The notes beneath the pieces were generated by a model that did not search any database, was not told where the DNA came from, and saw only the letters and a list, made by a program, of their open reading frames with translations. A stretch of DNA of 64,000 bases. Source: Nitrososphaera sp. (GTDB lineage: Archaea > Thermoproteota > Nitrososphaeria > Nitrososphaerales > Nitrososphaeraceae). Positions 52,982 to 60,863 of the stretch are shown here, piece after piece; positions within the stretch are counted from its first letter, which is position 1; every line of letters starts with the position of its first letter. The translations under genes and the position numbers were made by a program. The DNA lies in assembly GCA_039938515.1 (NCBI GenBank), contig JBDUUL010000024.1, positions 186,001 through 250,000 on the forward strand, written 5' to 3'.

Positions 52982-53407
52982 ATGATATCAAGAGTTCTTG
53001 TTGCAGTTGACGGCTCCGAGAATGCGGAAAGAGCATTCGATACGGCAATAGAATTGGCGCAGAGACTTGACATCCCGCTTGTTGTGCTAAACGTACTGGA
53101 CGATTATGGCAATGATGCTCCGCTCTGGAAACGTCATGACGTTATCGTGGGCGAGCTGGAAAAACAACACGACGAGATGCTAAGAAAGTACAAGGAAGCG
53201 GCTGAAGGCAGGCTCCATACAGTTGTTGTCACTGTAAGAGCGGAAGGGTTTGCGGCTGAGCAGATACTCAAGACAGCAGAGGAGGAGGACGCCGGGATAA
53301 TAGTCACGGGAAGCAGGGGTCTCAGTCCGGCAAAAGAATTTCTCATGGGGGGCGTATCCCAGAAAGTGGTGTATCATTCCAAGCGGCCTGTACTTGTAGT
53401 CAGGTAA
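52982..53407 (+). CDS. Universal stress protein (UspA family)
   Basis: 141 residues. ISRVLVAVDGSENAERAFDT at the start, IPLVVLNVLDD, and the ATP-binding motif GIIVTGSRGLSPAKEFLMGG VSQKVV with the G-x2-G-x9-G(S/T) pattern almost complete (GSRGLSPAKEFLMGGVSQ). Likely binds ATP. It precedes the luciferase-like gene by 155 bp. Confidence 0.93.
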   Translation: MISRVLVAVDGSENAERAFDTAIELAQRLDIPLVVLNVLDDYGNDAPLWKRHDVIVGELEKQHDEMLRKYKEAAEGRLHTVVVTVRAEGFAAEQILKTAEEEDAGIIVTGSRGLSPAKEFLMGGVSQKVVYHSKRPVLVVR

Positions 53408-53562
53408 CCAAAATAGTACCTCATCGTTTCTGTGAGAGCGATCCTTGTTCTGAGAAACATTCTTTGCAAATCAAACTACAGTTCCTTTTTACTTACCAGC
53501 TAATTTGGCAACTAGCTAGGCAGCCCGGATTTTCTACCATCGTTAAAAGCAGGCGCAGCGTA

Positions 53563-54624
53563 ATGGATGGTATGCAAGTTGGAGTTGATAGTTTTGCCGC
53601 CGCCCTTGGCGAGGGCATGCCTCTGGGCGACCCCTCAGACCGCTTAAGCGAGCTTATCGAGCAGGTTGTGCTGGCCGACAAGGTCGGTCTGGATGTATTT
53701 GGTGTTGGCGAGCACCATCGCAAAGAGTTTCTTGATTCTGCTCCCCCCGTAATCCTGGGCGCAGCTGCAGCGCGGACAAACCGGATCAGGCTGTCAAGTG
53801 CGGTAACGGTGCTAAGTGCAGCCGATCCTGTTCGAGTGTTCCAGGAATTCGCTACTCTGGATCTGCTGTCCCGGGGACGCGCTGAGATGATTGTCGGCAG
53901 GGGATCATTTGTTGAGGCGTTTCCGCTGTTTGGACTGGACCTTGAAGATTATGATTCGCTTTTTGCTGAAAAGCTGGATCTCTTGCTAAAGATCAGGGAA
54001 AATGAGCATGTCCACTGGTCAGGCAAGTACCGGCCCGCCCTGACTGGTCAGGGGGTTTATCCGAGGCCTATGCAAAACCCTCTGCCAATATCTATTGGGG
54101 TCGGCGGTACGCCGGAGTCATTCGTGCGGGCAGGACTGCTTGGCCTGCCCCTTACCGTTGCCATTATCGGGGGAGAGACGCGGATGTTCAGGCCACTTGT
54201 AGACCTATACAGGGAAGCCGGCGCGCGGGCGGGTCATGCGCCGGAAAAGTTGACTGTCGCAGTACATTCGATAGGGTATGTGGCTGAAACCAGCAAGCAG
54301 GCAGCAGATGAGTTTTACCCCGGTTATGCACGCGCATTTGGCAGGATTGGCAGGGAACGCGGCTGGAGTCCTATAACGCGGTCCGGCTTTGAAGCCCAGC
54401 TGGGTCCTGAAGGGGCGCTCTTAGTGGGAGACCCGGATGAGGTGGCCGAAAAAATACTCAGGCACAGCAAGTCGCTTGGAGGAATATCGCGCATCACTTT
54501 CCAGATGAACGCGGCCTCGGTACCACAGGAAAAGCAGATGCGAGCCATTGAACTGATAGGCAGGCGGGTGGCTCCTTCCCTCCGCACTCAAACGGGAAGC
54601 GACAGACAGTTTGCGGTCATGTAA
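53563..54624 (+). CDS. LLM-class (luciferase-like) flavin-dependent oxidoreductase
   Basis: 353 residues from ATG 53563; the frame is open to 53464 but the extension is not protein-like. A TIM barrel with LGVDSF-type start (MQVGVDSFAAALGEGMPLGD), GLDVFGVGEHHRKEFLDSAP, RIRLSSAVTVLSAADPVRVF and FATLDLLSRGRAEMIVGRGS, the flavin-binding landmarks of the family. Bacterial relatives are numerous. Uses FMN or F420; substrate unknown. Possibly part of a stress or detoxification group with the dehydrogenase and stress protein. Confidence 0.9.
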   Translation: MDGMQVGVDSFAAALGEGMPLGDPSDRLSELIEQVVLADKVGLDVFGVGEHHRKEFLDSAPPVILGAAAARTNRIRLSSAVTVLSAADPVRVFQEFATLDLLSRGRAEMIVGRGSFVEAFPLFGLDLEDYDSLFAEKLDLLLKIRENEHVHWSGKYRPALTGQGVYPRPMQNPLPISIGVGGTPESFVRAGLLGLPLTVAIIGGETRMFRPLVDLYREAGARAGHAPEKLTVAVHSIGYVAETSKQAADEFYPGYARAFGRIGRERGWSPITRSGFEAQLGPEGALLVGDPDEVAEKILRHSKSLGGISRITFQMNAASVPQEKQMRAIELIGRRVAPSLRTQTGSDRQFAVM

Positions 54625-54760
54625 GTATGTATCACAAATCTTTTTTCCAATTGACCGCATAGTTGCTATTGATGCAAAGATAATTTCATGACCATCAAAG
54701 ATTTAGACAGAAGTAAGAACACTAATATGATTCAGATCCGAGCTTAACAGGCGGCCTAGC

Positions 54761-55162
54761 TTGTCGAGCTACCGCGAATTGTGCGAAGATTTACTTTCGC
54801 TCGACAGCGTCCTCTCTGCCACCGTCTTGAGGATGGACGGAGCCATACTTTACTCAGATCACAAGGGCCAGTTCGAGCCGCTTCTTTCTAGGTCAGATGC
54901 GGAGGCCGCGGTATTCCGAGCGGCAATTAGGATGGGAACTCGGAAGGAGTTTATGGATAAACTTGGAGGAATCAAGTATGCCTTCACGGCATACGGCAAG
55001 GTGAACCAGTACACCATTCCGCTTGACAGTGAAGTAAAGACCCTGTTGTTTATTTCGGAAGGAATCAGCAATCACCACGCAGGCAATTTGGAGGGCCAGC
55101 TTGACGCTAGTCCGGGCATTCTGCGGATCTTTGATATTCTAAAAAAGCACGGCATCAGATAG
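54761..55162 (+). CDS. Roadblock-like thaumarchaeal protein
   Basis: 133 residues from TTG 54761. The pattern ELCEDLLSLDSVLSATVLRM, DGAILYSDHKGQFEPLLS, RMGTRKEFMDKLGGIKYAFT and YTIPLDSEVKTLLFISE resembles a family common in Nitrososphaeria with a profilin/Roadblock-like fold. Such proteins often act as small-molecule or GTPase-switch sensors. It converges with the MEDS gene (8-bp overlap) and begins the signalling block. Family recall is moderate. Confidence 0.7.
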   Translation: MSSYRELCEDLLSLDSVLSATVLRMDGAILYSDHKGQFEPLLSRSDAEAAVFRAAIRMGTRKEFMDKLGGIKYAFTAYGKVNQYTIPLDSEVKTLLFISEGISNHHAGNLEGQLDASPGILRIFDILKKHGIR

Positions 55163-55982
55163 GTGCTTGATCGCCGGCAATCATTTCAACAATCGTACTT
55201 GTGAGCATTTTCAAAATCGCGTCGCCGGACATGCCAAACAACTTCCTGACTTTTTCCTCAAACAGCTCGGGAGATCCGACTATGTCTTTCTGGTCCAGCT
55301 TGTAAACGAGTTTCATGGTCTTTAGCACAAGCCGGCAAGTTTCCCCGCCAAGAACTGTCGTGAGGGAGCTCTCAATTAGAGACATTACGTCAAGCTGGCT
55401 GCTACCGCCCGTGGATAGCAGTACCTGCGATGGACCCGCATTGCTCGTAAAGTCCTGATGGGAGTTTAGGAGCCGTACCAGATATCGAAACGGAAGCTTG
55501 TCGACCATGCTCTTCGGGTAGCAGCAAAAGATCCTGATGTTGACCCCTTGCATTTTCGCAATGCATGCCTCCGTTTCCACGATTTTGAGCTGGCTCTTAC
55601 TTTCCGCAAACAGGTTTCTGGCCGGCATCCCCACAACAAGTATGCTCTTGTAGCCCTTGGATTGCATCGAAGAGACAACTGTCTGCCACTGGGCAATCAG
55701 CTTGTCGCAATCAATGCCTCGCTTTGAGGCGGAGTAGAAGGAATCCGGATTTATTATTTTCAGCGCCCCGCTTTCAATATAATCTTCAGCTGCTGTTTCA
55801 ATCTTTGAGATCTTGACTACGGTCTTGTTGACATCGCCTTCAACAGCGTAAACCACCGCGTGACCATTTGAAAGGAGGCGAATAATTGTATCATACAAAT
55901 CCTTTTGCGTGGTTCCCTCTTGCACCTCACTGGAGAATGTGTTATCCACGCACCAAAAAGTGTGGCTAAAACGCAACGTCAA
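55155..55982 (-). CDS. MEDS-domain sensor with C-terminal NitrOD5-like domain
   Basis: 275 residues from TTG 55982. The N-terminal 190 residues look like a RecA/KaiC-derived MEDS sensory domain (HAVVYAVEGDVNKTVVKISK, ALKIINPDSFYSASKRGIDC, YKSILVVGMPARNLFAESKS). The last 70 (SLIESSLTTVLGGETCRLVL, KTMKLVYKLDQKDIVGSPEL, FEEKVRKLFG) form a short helical domain repeated at 56110 and 56685; it fits the archaeal output domain called NitrOD5. A TATA-like ttattagtaattaa lies about 30 nt upstream. A two-component style signal receiver. Confidence 0.78.
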   Translation of the reverse strand: MTLRFSHTFWCVDNTFSSEVQEGTTQKDLYDTIIRLLSNGHAVVYAVEGDVNKTVVKISKIETAAEDYIESGALKIINPDSFYSASKRGIDCDKLIAQWQTVVSSMQSKGYKSILVVGMPARNLFAESKSQLKIVETEACIAKMQGVNIRIFCCYPKSMVDKLPFRYLVRLLNSHQDFTSNAGPSQVLLSTGGSSQLDVMSLIESSLTTVLGGETCRLVLKTMKLVYKLDQKDIVGSPELFEEKVRKLFGMSGDAILKMLTSTIVEMIAGDQAPI

Positions 55983-56109
55983 TGAGAGACTTTTTTTAAT
56001 TACTAATAAATTTATTGAAAATAGCTGAAGGAATTAGCATTTGCTGATCACTGATTGACTGCTCAAGAAATGTATAATTACTCGAAACGACGAAGCAAAA
56101 GAGATTCTT

Positions 56110-56583
56110 ATGACTGAACAGTATCTTGATAATAAGCAAGAGGCTCAACTTACGGCTGCCGTCGTTGACCAAGCTCTTCAATACGTTGGCGGCGAAGCCA
56201 AGAAACTGATAATGGAACACGTGAAGCGCAAGTACGGCCTGGACTTTTCCCTGGTCGGCGAATACAAGACAGAGTTTGAGAACTATTTGCGCGAGACTTT
56301 TTTTGAAAGCGCAGAGATTATCATTCTCAGGATAAGAAGCGTCCTTGAGGATTCCAGGAAGGGCGTTCGAGCGGCAAAGCCTACGCTTAACCGCATATCT
56401 CGCAAGGTGTCGTTCCTTTTTTGCGACAAGTGCTTCTGGAGCGCTTCTGTACTGAGTGAGCAATTTGAAAGCAAGTGCATGGCTTGCAATAGCGAAATCA
56501 AATGCGCGCTTCCTATATCCTCAAACGAGGTCTTTAGCTACGAGGTAAACGACAAGAGAGGCATAACCCTTTACTTTTCTTGA
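56110..56583 (+). CDS. NitrOD5-like domain fused to a CFWSAS zinc ribbon
   Basis: 157 residues. Residues about 15-75 (VVDQALQYVGGEAKKLIMEH, VKRKYGLDFSLVGEYKTEFE, NYLRETFFESAEIIIL) match the C-terminal domain of the MEDS protein in layout; residues 97-130 are a zinc ribbon (FLFCDKCFWSASVLSEQFES, KCMACNSEIKCALPI) whose CDKCFWSAS recurs at 22948-23229. Divergent from the MEDS gene with a shared 127-bp promoter region. A receiver-like adaptor with metal knuckle; function unknown. Confidence 0.7.
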   Translation: MTEQYLDNKQEAQLTAAVVDQALQYVGGEAKKLIMEHVKRKYGLDFSLVGEYKTEFENYLRETFFESAEIIILRIRSVLEDSRKGVRAAKPTLNRISRKVSFLFCDKCFWSASVLSEQFESKCMACNSEIKCALPISSNEVFSYEVNDKRGITLYFS

Positions 56584-56684
56584 CTGGCTCTGCCTCGCCT
56601 GAGCTGGTTTGCATTTCTCCTTTTGTATTATATACCAGTTATGCGCCAGCTTTTCGCGATATAACATCAGCTAGGTATTTCAGC

Positions 56685-56909
56685 GTGAGTAAGCCCGCAA
56701 GAATTGACCCCGAAGTAATAAGAAAAAGGTTTGATCAGGCGCTAGGAAAGGAGGCGTCTGAACTGATCTTCAAAACCCTGCGCATGGTGCACATGGTCGA
56801 CGAGCAGACAATCGGAACTGACCGTGAGCTCTTTGAAGAAAAGATCAAAAAGGTTCTAGGGCCTGCAACTGCGGAGGTCCTTCTCAAGAAGGTCTTCGAG
56901 GCTCCGTAA
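56685..56909 (+). CDS. Stand-alone NitrOD5-like domain protein
   Basis: 74 residues from GTG 56685 (MSKPARIDPEVIRKRFDQAL); the frame is open to 56580, but that part is not protein-like. Core GKEASELIFKTLRMVHMVDE, QTIGTDRELFEEKIKKVLGP and ATAEVLLKKVFEAP matches the C-terminus of the MEDS protein (LVLKTMKLVYKLD...SPELFEEKVRKLFG). Single-domain copies may act as partners or competitors of the larger proteins. Confidence 0.7.
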   Translation: MSKPARIDPEVIRKRFDQALGKEASELIFKTLRMVHMVDEQTIGTDRELFEEKIKKVLGPATAEVLLKKVFEAP

Positions 56910-56936
56910 GCGCAGAGCGCAACTCTTGGTTAAAAT

Positions 56937-57479
56937 GTGGTTTGTGTTTGCCGCGACTTGGTGTCCAGACTTCTAAGGTCGCAAACCCTACAATTCCAAT
57001 TGGACGACCGCGCCACAAGCATACTCCAGGACTCGGCGCATCAAGTTAAAGCCGGCCGGTTTTCCTCGAAAGACAGAGGGAGATTTGAGAGCGGTGCCGC
57101 GAGGTCTCCGCATGCGCGGATATTGTACGTTGACGATGAGGCGAACATTTCTAGGGTGATAAAATACGGACTCGAGAAATTTGGCTTTTCAGTCGATACC
57201 CACGCGAGCCCCAGGTCTGCACTCTCCTCGTTTAGAGCCGGCCTTTACGATTTGCTCCTAATTGACGTACGACTGCCCGAGATAGACGGCCTCGAACTGT
57301 GCAGTCAATTATTAAAGATTGACGCCGGAGTGAAGGTCTGTTTCATAACCGCATACGAACTGGAAGAGGAGGAGGTAAGAAAGCGCATTGAAGGTCTAAA
57401 GTCGGCAAGCATTGTAAAAAAACCAGTTTCCTTCGACGAGTTGGTCGCCAAAATAAAAAATGAAATGCAAAGCGTATGA
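56937..57479 (+). CDS. Response regulator receiver protein, in frame with the next kinase
   Basis: 180 residues from GTG 56937, but residues 1-58 are not conserved-looking and the true start may lie closer to HARILYVDDEANISR. Asp110 in LLLIDVRLPEIDG is the phosphoacceptor; Thr in CFITAYE and Lys in VKKPVSF complete the site. It ends at TGA 57477-57479. The same frame stays open after this stop into the histidine kinase, which has no start of its own. See the kinase entry. Confidence 0.85.
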   Translation: MVCVCRDLVSRLLRSQTLQFQLDDRATSILQDSAHQVKAGRFSSKDRGRFESGAARSPHARILYVDDEANISRVIKYGLEKFGFSVDTHASPRSALSSFRAGLYDLLLIDVRLPEIDGLELCSQLLKIDAGVKVCFITAYELEEEEVRKRIEGLKSASIVKKPVSFDELVAKIKNEMQSV

Positions 57480-59366
57480 CACCATGCTTTACCTCCAGAC
57501 CGTTCCCAAGTATACAGCTTTTGGCAGCGTGAGTCTGAGCTGAAGATCCGCGGCAAGCTGGCCCTGGTAAGTATTACGCTCATTATAGCCTCCTTTACTG
57601 TTCCCTCTGTTATCGCCATCCAGACCTTCTCCGCCAGCCTAGAGTCGCAAATCACCAACAATCTGCAGCAGCAGGCCTCCAAAGGTACTGACAAGATTTC
57701 TCGATTTTTGTTCGAAAGATACGGCGACATACGGCTTCTCACGGATAAGAGAAACAGCATAATGGATGGGACGCAGTTTTCCCTCCAGGACAAGATTCAG
57801 TATCTTCAGTCCGTGGAAAGGGCCTATGGCGTGTATTCAGCTTTTTCCATTTACGGTGCCAACGGAACAAGGCTAGGGAACACCCATGACTTTTCAGTAG
57901 GCAAGGACGATTCGGCTGAAGAGTTCTTTAAAGTGGCGTCAAAAGGTTTAATCTATTATGATCCGGTCCCGGTTTATTCCAATGATACTGGCAAGTACGA
58001 GCTGCGGTTCGCAGGTCCGCTCCATAATAATTCCGGCAAGGTAGCAGGCGTTCTGGTCGCATCTGTGCCGCTTGCCGCCATCAACGATATCGTTGCCGAG
58101 TCTGCAAGCGGCATTGACAGTGCCACTGCAAATCTTGTTTCACCTAGCGGGCTGATAATTTACTCCAGTCTTGGCAGCGGTAGCACCATGCACCAAAGTT
58201 TGTCGAACCTACAGGTGTATCAGAGAATGGTATCCTCGGGTAATCAAACGCAGCATGTAATCAGCAATGAGCCTCTTGGCGGCCAGGACAACCAGGCAAT
58301 ATACGTCGCGGTCAAGGAAGCAGGCTTTCTTGACTTTAAGGGTAATGGATGGATTCTCATCCTTGCTGTCCCCACCAACGTGGCTTTTCATGTGGTAAAT
58401 CAGCTGCGCGTCAATTTCGTTCTCCTAGCTGCAATAATACTTGGCGCATCCATTGGAGCGGTTGTCATATTCTCGAGAGTATTTACCAAGCCCCTTATAG
58501 AACTGAAAAACGCCGCGGTTCAGATAGCGGGCGGCAACTTTGAGATCAGGGCAAAAATCCACCAGAACGACGAAATCGGCGAACTTTCAGAGCAGTTCGA
58601 CAAGATGAGGTCGGAGTTGAAGGACAGGGAACGCACAAAGGACGAGTTTATCAACATCGCAGCCCATGAGCTGAGGTCTCCTCTGCAGCCGATTATCAGT
58701 TACGACGAGCTTGCCTTGAAGGGGCTCATGGACAAGGACGAGGCGCTCAAGGTGATCGACAGCGAGGCTCGACGATTCATCCAGCTAGCAAATGACATAC
58801 TGGATGTCAGCAGAATCGGCAGCGGCGCAATATCATACCAGATGCAGATGATAAAGCTCAAAGATGTACTTGAAAGAGTCATTGAACTTGTGAGAGCGTC
58901 GGGCAAAATGGCAGACGGCGTATTGCTGCTCGCAGAATTCGACAACGCAAGCAAGGAACTGGAGATCGAAGGCGACCGCAACAGGCTTGTACAGGTCTTT
59001 ACAAATATTATCGGAAACGCGGCCAAGTTCACAAAACAAGGCACTATCAAGATTGAGGCGCTGGCACAGCAAGACACTGTAGAGATAAGGATCAGCGATA
59101 CGGGCGGCGGGATTCCCGAAGAGATACTTCCAAAGCTGTTCGGCAGGTTCGTCACAAAAAGCGTCAAGGGCGGCACAGAGCACGGTACTGGCCTTGGCCT
59201 GTACATAAGCAAGGCGATAATCAATGCTCATGGCGGTGAAATTCGCGCGCGGAACAACGAGTCGGGCGGGGCCACCTTTACGGTTATCCTCCCCGTCAAG
59301 AAGCGAGGCACCCAGAAAAATCATAGCCCGAGCTTGCCCGCTGATGCGAGCCGAAGGCTCAACTAG
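57480..59366 (+). CDS. Histidine kinase with Cache sensor and HAMP, no canonical start; in-frame with upstream regulator
   Basis: The frame is open from the codon after TGA 57479 to 59366 (628 codons). TM1 is at about 57552-57620 (LALVSITLIIASFTVPSVIA), so the start must be upstream of it, but no ATG, GTG or TTG exists between 57480 and TM1; the first is TTG 57708, behind TM1. Next come a Cache domain (SIYGANGTRLGNTHDFSVGK), TM2, HAMP (KPLIELKNAAVQIAGGNFEI), HisKA with AAHELRSPLQPIISYDE, and HATPase with DTGGGIPEE and GTGLGLYISKAI. CTG 57540 or fusion to the regulator by readthrough or a sequence error are the options. Confidence 0.88.
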   Translation, partial: HHALPPDRSQVYSFWQRESELKIRGKLALVSITLIIASFTVPSVIAIQTFSASLESQITNNLQQQASKGTDKISRFLFERYGDIRLLTDKRNSIMDGTQFSLQDKIQYLQSVERAYGVYSAFSIYGANGTRLGNTHDFSVGKDDSAEEFFKVASKGLIYYDPVPVYSNDTGKYELRFAGPLHNNSGKVAGVLVASVPLAAINDIVAESASGIDSATANLVSPSGLIIYSSLGSGSTMHQSLSNLQVYQRMVSSGNQTQHVISNEPLGGQDNQAIYVAVKEAGFLDFKGNGWILILAVPTNVAFHVVNQLRVNFVLLAAIILGASIGAVVIFSRVFTKPLIELKNAAVQIAGGNFEIRAKIHQNDEIGELSEQFDKMRSELKDRERTKDEFINIAAHELRSPLQPIISYDELALKGLMDKDEALKVIDSEARRFIQLANDILDVSRIGSGAISYQMQMIKLKDVLERVIELVRASGKMADGVLLLAEFDNASKELEIEGDRNRLVQVFTNIIGNAAKFTKQGTIKIEALAQQDTVEIRISDTGGGIPEEILPKLFGRFVTKSVKGGTEHGTGLGLYISKAIINAHGGEIRARNNESGGATFTVILPVKKRGTQKNHSPSLPADASRRLN

Positions 59367-59872
59367 AATGTCCTGAACTTCTGGATTTCCCTTATCGACT
59401 CTAGCAGTTTTGAGATCTGGTCGTGTGACGGATTGACAGCCTTGAATGCGTCGGCGTCGACCTCGAGCTTTTTGAGCTCATCATAGATTTCCTTGTCCTC
59501 GAGAGTATCTATGAGTGCCTCAAGCTTGAACGGCTTTTGCATCAGTTCCACGGCCCGCCGGAGCTCCTTGACAGAGTCTACAAGAGTGTCTTTTACGTAG
59601 GCAGAAGCAAAAATAATTCGCTGATTCGGGTTGATTGCAAGGATCTCCTTTGCAACCTCCATCCCATCCTTTTTCGGCATCCTGTAGTCGAGTATGACGG
59701 CATCAAACGGCAACTCGCCATCCCGTTTTTCAGTCTGCTTCGATTTGCTGTTATAGACTTTAGTGCAGTCCTCACCGTTGTCCGTCAGTTCGACAGAATG
59801 TCCCCTTGCTTCCAAGGCCACCTTGTACGGCTTGAGGGTCAGTGGGTCGTCTTCGGCGATGAGTATCTTCAC
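59363..59872 (-). CDS. Response regulator with helical C-terminal extension
   Basis: 169 residues. Acidic pocket EDD at 7-9, Asp62 (FDAVILDYRMPKKDGMEVAK), IIFASAYVKDT and LMQKPFKLEALID. After about residue 128 a helical tail (KEIYDELKKLEVDADAFKAV, ISKLLESIREIQKF) takes the place of a DNA-binding domain. Convergent with the kinase; the stops overlap by 4 bp. Its promoter side points to the hemerythrin gene on the same strand upstream. Confidence 0.92.
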   Translation of the reverse strand: MKILIAEDDPLTLKPYKVALEARGHSVELTDNGEDCTKVYNSKSKQTEKRDGELPFDAVILDYRMPKKDGMEVAKEILAINPNQRIIFASAYVKDTLVDSVKELRRAVELMQKPFKLEALIDTLEDKEIYDELKKLEVDADAFKAVNPSHDQISKLLESIREIQKFRTF

Positions 59873-60005
59873 GTCACTGATTTCCCTTGCAAATGGAAAT
59901 ATAAATTTGAAGTTAAATCGTCATTTTTTCGAAGATTTTGCTGGCAGCAATCGCTTTGGCAGCAAGGATCATCAGAGCCTCCAGATAGGCTTGCTAATCC
60001 CCCGT

Positions 60006-60626
60006 TCAGTTCGGGTCTTTCATCCAGGGCCTTTCTTCCAGGTAACCTATCAGCCTTATCAGCTGCTCGACTCGCTCCGGTCCTCCAATTTCACGTTTGC
60101 ACGTTTCGTAATGCGCTAGCAGTCGCTCATCGATGTCCGGCGGGATGCTCATTCGCGCCTCCACCTTGTCAAAAAAGGAATCCTCCTTTCCAGTATGGTC
60201 TGAGACGAATACCGAGTACGCTTTCAGGAATCTTGCAACCGGTTCCCTGGCATCTACTCCTGCCTTCCACTCCCTGACTTGCGCAAGAAACATCCTAGCA
60301 ATCCTCCGGCCGAGTTCATGTTCTATCAGGAATTTGCGAACGTCTTCTGAATAATCCCTTACCTTTGCCTCCGGGAAATACGCGCTTTCCTCCTTCCCAT
60401 GGTGGAATCGGTCAACAAATTCCTCCATAACCACCGACATCACCTCCAGATCCTCCATTGGCACATTTCCGTTTGCGTATAAAAAGTCCGAACACTTTCT
60501 CGCAATATTGCCGACGCGACGCACCGTATTGTGATCCAGTTTGAGGTTTTGAGTCGAGTTGGGCTCCACCAAATCAATCCTAATATCCTTGCTTCCAAAT
60601 AGAATATAGATTTTTGAGAATGTCAT
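60006..60626 (-). CDS. Hemerythrin-like (HHE) protein
   Basis: 206 residues. Di-iron ligands are visible in order: LKLDHNTVRRVG, VDRFHHGKEESAYFPE, LIEHELGRRIARMF, and FVSDHTGKEDSFFDKVE, the four-helix HHE pattern with duplicated HxxxE. Such proteins bind oxygen, nitric oxide or iron and often work beside signalling genes. The C-terminal 50 residues (PPDIDERLLAHYETCKREIG) are extra helices. The next gene on the strand is the regulator at 59363. Confidence 0.9.
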   Translation of the reverse strand: MTFSKIYILFGSKDIRIDLVEPNSTQNLKLDHNTVRRVGNIARKCSDFLYANGNVPMEDLEVMSVVMEEFVDRFHHGKEESAYFPEAKVRDYSEDVRKFLIEHELGRRIARMFLAQVREWKAGVDAREPVARFLKAYSVFVSDHTGKEDSFFDKVEARMSIPPDIDERLLAHYETCKREIGGPERVEQLIRLIGYLEERPWMKDPN

Positions 60627-60863
60627 GTAGCGACGCAGGCTTGACTAACCGAGATGCATTATGTATCTTGGCTCTGGATACTTGCGGTGTACTGCACTGT
60701 ATTCTCGGCTCTAATATAGAACTCCATGCTGGCTGACCAGTGATGTTGCATCATCTGCTTGAGCCGATTACCCACAGTAACGGATGGGGAAAGTTCCATT
60801 TAAAAAAGGGAAAACGGAGACCTGCAGCAGGCGTTTGAGCGGTCTGAAACAGGGTGTGAGTTT

